Source: Nectonema munidae
Lineage: Eukaryota > Nematomorpha > Nectonematoida > Nectonematidae
Length of the DNA: 64,000 bases
Reading direction: 5' to 3'
Assembly (NCBI GenBank): GCA_030549495.1
Contig: JAUIRK010001051.1
Location: 1,426,001-1,490,000, forward strand
The notes beneath the pieces were generated by a model. The model searched no databases. It was given only the letters and a program-made list of their open reading frames with translations, and was not told where the DNA came from. The position numbers were made by a program, and so were the translations under genes. Positions 57,905-64,000 of this stretch are shown here, in pieces; position 1 is the first letter of the stretch, and each line of letters starts with the position of its first letter.

Positions 57905-59330
57905 TGTTAATGGAATCTATAGGAATAGATACTAATGATTGGAAATGTGATAACTAACAAATTTTCTAATCGTCTAATAATGTGTGATTCCTGTTCTAAA
58001 TGGCTATGCTCTGATTTTCAAAGTTTTGATCACTCACTACTCAAATTACTAGATAAGCATACTTCCAAAGATCTTAAATGGCATTGCATAACTTGTCGTG
58101 ACCAAGAACAACTTACTGTTTCTAATATATATGAATTAATTAAAACATTAAAAAATCAACTATTTCAACAAGGCAAAATGATATCTTCACTGAAAGAGAA
58201 TTTAGATGCACATATTAAAACAACACATAAATCATCAATATCACTACTTATGCTGAGGTAGCGCCAAAAGATCCACCAAAAAAAGATAAAATAATTTACC
58301 TTAGTTCAAAGAACTTAAATATTTAAGAAGTAAAAGGAAAAACTACGTCAATCTGGAACAATGTAAAAATCTTATCTAACAAACCTACAAAAACAAACTG
58401 AGGATACGTTTTCCTGATAAAGACAGCTTAGAAAAAGCTGAAAATGTACTCTCTAATAATGATGATATTGAGCTTAAAAAAATCAAGGTTTTACTACCAA
58501 AAATCTCATTCGTTATATTTAAGAACATACCTAACGCTTCTGTAATTAAACTAATACTAGATAAAAACGAAGATATAAAGACGATGGTACACAATGGAAA
58601 AAATTTGGATCTTCTTTTTACAAAAGACATACATAATGATAAAAAAAATTGTTGTTTTAAAGTTATCCCCTAAAATTTTTTCACTCATAAAAGGAAGGAT
58701 TTCAGCTTTTATTTTATGCTCCAAGTTATGAAATTAAAGGCATTCTTCTCTCACATAGAATGTGGGAACTGTTTAATGTTTGGACATACTTCTTCAAAGT
58801 GTCTCAAATCAACCATTTGCAAATACTGTTCTTCTCCTCACAAAGCAAACGCTTGTCCAGTTAAAAATATTCCTTCTGACCATAAATGTTATATTTGCCA
58901 AAAATATAATCAAAAGACAATCAATCACTCTGCTATGAATTTCTCATGTCCTTATGTAGAAAAAGAGCTGCAGTATGTTAAAAGTATAACAATAACTAAT
59001 GATTAACAAAGGTAAAAGCTTTATTTTCGATAACAATTTTTTTGACACAAATAACCTAAAAAACTCACATAATATATATCTAGACCAAAAATTAATAGAA
59101 TTGTATGAAAATAATATTTTGAGCTTAAATGTTCAATCTTTACATAGCAAGTTTAATGAACTTCAAAATTTTATAGATAAATTAACTTCCTAACAAAACC
59201 TCTTTCTATAATATGTTTACAAAAAACATGGTGTGTTGAAGAAACAATTCAATATAGATTAAAAGGATTCACTACTTTCGAATATCAATTCTATTATCAT
59301 TAGATCTGAAAATTCGAATCATTAACAAGA
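57905..59330 (+). mobile_element. LINE 5' part: ORF1 and start of ORF2
   Basis: ORF1 pieces: 57935-58261 has a PHD-like Cys pattern (RLIMCDSCSKWLCSDF, WHCITC). 58716-59006 has CCHC-type knuckles (CGNCLMFGHTSSKC, CKYCSSPHKANAC, CYICQK). The stretch between is broken by frameshifts. ORF2 begins at 58999, overlapping the ORF1 stop by eight bases (ATGATTAA). Its start reads ILSLNVQSLHSKFNELQNFI and, shifted, IICLQKTWC, the beginning of an APE endonuclease. A PHD plus zinc-knuckle ORF1 with an APE ORF2 fits CR1/jockey-type LINEs. The RT is missing; another LINE follows. Confidence 0.75.
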
Positions 59331-59389
59331 AACCTTTCAATGAAAAACTCGATATAAAATTATTTAAATCAGGTGCAGAAACTGAGTGG

Positions 59390-61160
59390 TTTTTGAATAC
59401 AGAAGAGAATAATAGTAATCCCGACATTTTATTCAATTATTCAACCCAAAATATACGTTTTTTGATCCTCAACATGCATCTCAAAAAATACCCACCCTAC
59501 ATAATCAAGCTAATCAGCAACTACCTACAAAACCGCTGCTTAATCTTCCGCGAAAAATCCATCAGCGCAGTTGATACAGTTTCTCTCTCCAGTCCCAAAG
59601 GAGGTTGCCTCTCTGACATCCTCTGGCTCATTCTCATCAATCCTCTCCTAGATCTCCTTGGGTCCAAATCTCACTTTTTCCAGTGCTACTCCGACGATCT
59701 TCTCTTTTCTTTCTCAGCAAATACACAACACGAAAATCTCCAGAATATCGCCTCACTTTTCAACATCCTGAACTTCACCGCCACCTCGCTAAAAATATCT
59801 TTCAACACATCCAAAACCACCCTAATTCATTTCACTCGCAAACACTCCCCACATCTACCTTTGCTTACCAATCATAACACCCTCATTCAACCCGCAACCA
59901 CCATCGAGTATCTAGGTCTTACCTTTCAAACAAACATGAAATGGTCCACACACTTCAAAAATACCTAATCAAACTATCATAGACTCTGTTCCAACTAAGA
60001 CAAGCAATCTCATACAAATGGGGTCTATGTATCCATCATTCTTTATTCATCTACAAATCTCTCATACTTCCGGTAATCCAACACGCATCCTCTCATGGGG
60101 CTCATCGCTCGCTCACCCATCCACCCTTACATATTTATTAAAATCCATAGACTCAGTCTATTAACCATCTCGAAAGCTTACCGCACAAACCCAACATCTA
60201 TTCTAGAAATCACACTGAACTGCATACCACTTTTAATCCAACTGAAAGACACCTTCATCAGACGCTACATTTGCACATATAAATCTCTACTTCCCCCATC
60301 TTCAGCCTCCCATTCACATCTTCCACTGAACGCATCACACCCTCACACGAAACTTCTTCACACATCACTTCCCACTTCGCACCGTTACCTCATACAAACT
60401 AAGGTACACCCCACTAGATTAGTACATCCCTATTTGCCCCTTCCTTTTGCTATCACTACCCACACAAACAAATCTCTCGCCGCTAAACAGGTAAAAAACT
60501 CAGACATTGCTCCGACCCTTCAACCCTGAGAATCTTCACAGACTCTTACAAATCATTGCAAAAATGCGCTATCGCCACCGCTTTTTATGCAGGCGCCTCT
60601 CTATCTCCCTTCTTTTCTACAAGCTCTCTTCTAAATCATTTAACTACAACTTAAGATGCTGAATTTCAAGCTTTAATCACCTCATACGATCAGATCACCC
60701 AATACATCAATACATTCATACGTTTCACTCATATTCATTTCTATACAGACTGCTTGAACATCACGCGCGATCTACACCTTATCAAAAACGTTTCTTTCTT
60801 TGCTTCCATCTTGTTCTCAAAACTACGACTTTTCTCCACTCATTTCACTATCTCCATTTTCTGGGGTCCTGCTCACTCCAACATACATGAAAACCTGCAT
60901 GTTGACCATCTCGCCAAATAAACCTTATCAAGACCCTGCATAACACATTTGACCTCAGTACACCCCAACGCCTTACTACGCAACATTTCCATGCACACTC
61001 AAAACAAATGGCAAAACTCCCTTACCAACTCCACAAACACCCTGCTTTCGCGCATATCAAACATCAATACCATACACCCGGTAGGACTTTTTACCCAAAT
61101 ACACCAAAATATACACAAATATTTTCTTTATTTACAAATAAGAACTTGAAATTAAAAATA
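59390..61160 (+). mobile_element. LINE fragment with RNase H (I/R1/Loa-like)
   Basis: 59393-59968 encodes part of a reverse transcriptase: SPKGGCLSDILWLILINPLL, CYSDDLLFSF (SDD for ADD), NTSKTTLIHFTRK, YLGLTF. In shifted frames to about 60930 an RNase H domain shows as FIHIYTDCLNIT... and IFWGPAHSNIHENLHVDHLAK-like spacing (His and Asp kept). The coding strand is unusually C-rich and G-poor compared with neighbouring LINEs. Several frameshifts are present. A run of AAATTAAAAATAATATTAAA near 61150 is the probable 3' end. Confidence 0.75.
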
Positions 61161-61506
61161 ATATTAAATAAATACTTAAAATAAAAAGATATACAGATAT
61201 TTAAGTTTGAACGAGCGGTGGTAATAGAGTATTGTTATATATTTTTATGTCACCCATTTTCTTGCCAGGCCACACATATTAGTATAATTATTTAAATTAA
61301 AAATTTATTTTGTGTTATCAAACTTACTATTATAAAATAATTAGATTATTATTTATAAATTAGGGTGTACCTCTCAGCTTTATTTATTTTTATTTAAATC
61401 AAAACAAACGTTTTAAGTGACGATATCACTATCAGGAAAAATTGAAGCAAAAGATAAATATGTATTATATGCTTAAATAGTTATTAATTTGTGTTTTTAG
61501 AATTTC

Positions 61507-61923
61507 TCACATTACAAAGGAAGAAGATAATTCATGAATATAGTATTGGAATAGCTGTTCTTTAAACTGGGCAAGAGAGGTTGTTTTTCGAATGTATCGT
61601 GGCAGGGAGTTAAAAAGGGTTGAGGATGTGGAATAAAAAGTCTTTTTCAATTTTTTGTTTTTGGAGCGAACTGGAGGTATATTGAAAAACTTGTTTAGAC
61701 AAAGATTTTTATCTTCTGAGAGTGAGCGAAGTTCTTTATATGTAAAGAGAAAGAACTTGAGCTGAAGGTGCTTGATGTTTGGGAGGATTTTTGAGCTTTG
61801 GCAGTGATTAATCGAAATGCTTGAAGAATGTTTCAAATTATAAACATACTTTAGACAGTTCTTAATAAGTCTCACAAAAATATTTATATCTTTGTTGGTT
61901 AGGAGAGGGAAGTATGTTTTCAA
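61507..61923 (-). CDS. LINE ORF2, C-terminal tail
   Basis: 138 residues continue the reverse transcriptase ORF after a frameshifted gap (61924-62054). LLTNKDINIFVRLIKNCLKY and the end pattern NSLPRYIRKTTSLAQFKEQL are the helical tail usual in jockey/CR1-type ORF2. It ends at a stop at 61507. Confidence 0.65.
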   Translation of the reverse strand: MKTYFPLLTNKDINIFVRLIKNCLKYVYNLKHSSSISINHCQSSKILPNIKHLQLKFFLFTYKELRSLSEDKNLCLNKFFNIPPVRSKNKKLKKTFYSTSSTLFNSLPRYIRKTTSLAQFKEQLFQYYIHELSSSFVM

Positions 61924-62054
61924 ACCGTAATTGAAATTGTTAAGAATATAGGATATAACTAGAAGGGTTTTATGATAAGTATTGAGGAATGAAGCAGAAT
62001 TTTCAAGCAGAGGAGTTGGTGTTTGGATTTTGCGATAATTTTGTTAAAATAATG

Positions 62055-63332
62055 TTAAATTGAAAGGGTATTAGAGATTTTAATACTCAAAATATTAATA
62101 GAATCAATACTTTTAATGTTTTCTGCTTTGAAAGTATTTGAAGGACTTGAATAAATATTGGGAGAGAAAAATGTTGTGCATGTTTTTGAAAGGTTGATAG
62201 ACATGGAATTCATTTTGCACCAGTTTTGAACATTTTGTGTTAAGGTTGTAATCGCAAGTTCAAGTTCATTTAGTGATTTGTGGAAAGTTACTGTAAAGAT
62301 ATCGTCTGCGTAGAGAAAAACTGATGTGTGAGTTGAATTAATAAAATGGGGTAAATCGTTGATAAGAAGGTTAAACAAAAGGGGACTTAGTACTGCACCT
62401 TGAGGTAATCCTTGATTGGAGAATATGGGTGAGGAAAAAGTTTGATTGAAGAAGGTATAACTAGTTCGATTGGAGAGATAGGATTTCAATAAACAGATAC
62501 TGTTTGTGTCAAAATTTAAATCAAGTAATTTTTTGCAGAGTAGATTGTGATTTATGCTATCAAAGGCTTTGGTGAGATCAAAGTATGTAACTGTAACATA
62601 ATAATTTGTATTGAGTTTTGAGAACACCAGGTTGATGATTGAATCGAGGCAGTCACTAGAGTATTTTTTCTTTTGGAAACTGTACTGATGTGTGTAAAGA
62701 ATGGAGTTTTTGGAGATGTGTTTTGTAATTTGGAAGAGGTAGACCTTTTCAAAAATTTTGGAGATTGCAGGAGTATTAGATATGGGACGATAGTTCTTTA
62801 TTTGGAGTTTGGAGCCTTTTTTATGTTTAGGTATAATAGTTGAGAATTTCAAGGATGCAGGAAACATGTTGTGAATGAAGTTAGGATTTATGAAGTGTGT
62901 TAGAACAGGAGTCAAGAAATTTTGACAGTCTTTTATGACGTTCATAGGCAACGGGTCAAAATGAAACGAATTGGGCTTGGATGAGAGTATGATCTGTTTG
63001 ACTACATCAGCGGAGATGAGATTAAACTTGAAAGTGGTTGTTAATCCAGAAGGGGGGTCAGCAAGACCTGAAGTATAAGCTGGGATTGATCCTACTGAAG
63101 GTGTTGAAATCAGATTATTAAATTCTTTGTTGAATGTGTTGCTGATTTTCACCGGATCTTTTATGATTTTTTCATTATGAATTAAGTATTCACTATTGTT
63201 TGTGTTATTAGATTTGGATAAATTAACACATGAGTACTTTAAAAACTTCCAGAATTCTTTTTGGTTTGGGGTGTGTATGAGGAGTTTATTTTTGAGATAA
63301 TTGTGTTTTGATGCCTTAATTATGTTTGCCAA
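62055..63332 (-). CDS. LINE reverse transcriptase (425 residues)
   Basis: A long open frame. It reads through a linker (NQKEFWKFLKY), FDPLPMNVIKDC, IIPKHKKGSKLQIKNYRPIS (fingers), FDLTKAFDSINHNLL (motif A), LPQGAVLSPLLFNLLIN (motif B), LYADDIFTV (YADD catalytic pair) and LSKTCTTFF. It lacks the LGI-type thumb only by a frameshift at its end (SIDSINILSIKISNTLSI). The open frame continues upstream of the first Met to about 63430, so the Met at 63332 is not the true start. The preserved catalytic core and few breaks suggest a fairly recent insertion. Confidence 0.85.
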   Translation of the reverse strand: MANIIKASKHNYLKNKLLIHTPNQKEFWKFLKYSCVNLSKSNNTNNSEYLIHNEKIIKDPVKISNTFNKEFNNLISTPSVGSIPAYTSGLADPPSGLTTTFKFNLISADVVKQIILSSKPNSFHFDPLPMNVIKDCQNFLTPVLTHFINPNFIHNMFPASLKFSTIIPKHKKGSKLQIKNYRPISNTPAISKIFEKVYLFQITKHISKNSILYTHQYSFQKKKYSSDCLDSIINLVFSKLNTNYYVTVTYFDLTKAFDSINHNLLCKKLLDLNFDTNSICLLKSYLSNRTSYTFFNQTFSSPIFSNQGLPQGAVLSPLLFNLLINDLPHFINSTHTSVFLYADDIFTVTFHKSLNELELAITTLTQNVQNWCKMNSMSINLSKTCTTFFSPNIYSSPSNTFKAENIKSIDSINILSIKISNTLSI

Positions 63333-63789
63333 TTTATTGCGTAAGGTTTGGAACTTCTTGAAGTCTTGAAATTTCTTAGATGAAATGAAAGTTTCAAAAA
63401 GAGCATTACGTTTTTTTATTAGGGATTTAATTCACATTTTTCAGTGCTTAACAGTTGAAGGTCAGGGGTTCGATCCCCAAGGCTCCCAACTCTAAAAACA
63501 AATTCACAAAACTGTGATTAACCATCTTAAGCATAATGCGAGCATATAGCCTTACGGCTGAAAGTTCTTTGATATTTCCAACCAACCAACCAATATAAAC
63601 CATTTTAATTAAAAAAAATATAGATGAATTTTTTATAATTCAATATCAAATTAATAATTTATATTAGTTTTATCCTGAGAATAATTCTTCTATGTATATT
63701 TAACTTATTCTTTGAATATTTAAATTTATTTTCATCTGTTTGGGTGTATTTGGGTATATTTGGATTTATTTGGTTAAAAAGTCTCACAC

Positions 63790-63990
63790 GTTAGGGTGTA
63801 CCTCTCAGCTTAACAGTTGAAGGACAGGGGTTCGATTCCAAAGGCTCCCAAATCTTAAAAACAAATTCACAAAAACTGTGATTATCCATCTTAAGCATAA
63901 TGCGAGCATATCGCCTTACGGCTGTCTCTCTCTCTTTCTCTCTCATATAGCCTTACGGCTAAAAGTGCTTTGATATCTTCAACCAACCAA
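63790..63990 (+). mobile_element. tRNA-derived SINE, family 2, copy c
   Basis: TTAGGGTGTACCTCTCAGCT, the B box GGGGTTCGATTCC, the usual body, and an (AACC)n-like tail. A (TC)n expansion with a repeated TAGCCTTACGGCT at 63926-63960 is private to this copy. Confidence 0.8.
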
Positions 63991-64000
63991 AAAATGTTAA

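Larger units (their letters stand above)
61381..63445 (-). mobile_element. LINE inserted in a SINE, 5'-truncated
   Basis: Boundaries are fixed by the split SINE; the target duplication is GCTT (61377-61380 and 63446-63449). The 3' end (61381-61400) is an A/T-rich AAATAAATAAAG-like tail on the minus strand. Two open pieces encode the reverse transcriptase and its C-terminal tail. The endonuclease is missing by truncation at about 63445. Confidence 0.85.
61361..63595 (+). mobile_element. tRNA-derived SINE, family 2, copy b, split by a LINE
   Basis: The head TAGGGTGTACCTCTCAGCTT is at 61361-61380. The rest resumes at 63446 with GCTTAACAGTTGAAGG, the B box GGGGTTCGATCCCC, AACTGTGATTAACCATCTTA and an (AACC)n tail at 63580-63592. 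The four bases GCTT are present on both sides of the LINE. Confidence 0.8.

Overview
This is a window of an AT-rich animal nuclear genome. Intron-split host genes, several superfamilies of eukaryotic DNA transposons, Penelope-like and LINE retroelements and tRNA-derived SINEs all point that way. The repeat mix and very short introns (about 43-52 bp) suit an arthropod, perhaps a crustacean, but the species cannot be named from sequence alone. There are no bacterial operons, rRNA genes, intact tRNA genes or CRISPR arrays.

Host genes are few. (1) On the + strand at 4025-10448, five coding exons form the 3' part of an SR splicing-factor gene of the SRSF4/5/6 (B52) type; a simple ORF view misses it. 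It has the end of RRM1, a hinge, a whole divergent RRM2, an RS domain and an acidic tail. A short exon at 6146-6193 would add a stop codon and looks like a poison exon. (2) On the - strand at 30955-31872 is an intact, intronless short-chain dehydrogenase of the HSD17B12/HSDL type. A duplicated pseudogene of it lies at about 56590-57740. (3) On the - strand at 50118-51317 is an intronless CTU2/NCS2 homologue (tRNA wobble-uridine thiolation). (4) At 22913-23069 (-) there is a candidate first coding exon of a small secreted protein with a TATA box upstream.

The rest is mostly mobile DNA, often nested. 1-3.6 kb: fossil reverse-transcribing elements. 10.6-18.8 kb: piggyBac remnants and a 6.6 kb TTAA-flanked element (11998-18640) that carries two different satellite-like arrays and has a second, 2.5 kb piggyBac inserted in it. 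A 130-bp TTAA MITE family is scattered across the left half. 19.7-21.2 kb: a long-TIR element and hAT scraps. 24.6-27.1 kb: a CAGGGGCG-ended element carrying a SINE and two opposite-facing copies of an unassigned family that starts GGTC and makes 8-bp target duplications. A related copy at 47.2-49.3 kb supplies empty sites for both insertions. 32.7-38.7 kb: a broken second copy of the large TTAA element, invaded by a Penelope-like element which is itself invaded by a LINE and two SINE-like insertions; it also holds an open 195-codon frame. 40.8-46.0 kb: decayed piggyBac and hAT transposons. 46.7-47.7 kb: hAT MITEs. 51.8-63.5 kb: four LINE fragments of at least two types, a Tc1/mariner-like scrap, a 1-kb long-TIR element and more SINEs.

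I saw no obviously new enzymatic system. The strongest unusual points are the 8-bp-TSD GGTC family with its in-phase 42-bp arrays, the array-bearing TTAA element, the two places where a MITE truncated at the same base abuts another TTAA element, the altered RRM2 signature and putative poison exon of the SR gene, and the 79-80 bp direct repeats plus filler around a LINE. All boundaries were read by eye; no database or alignment was run.
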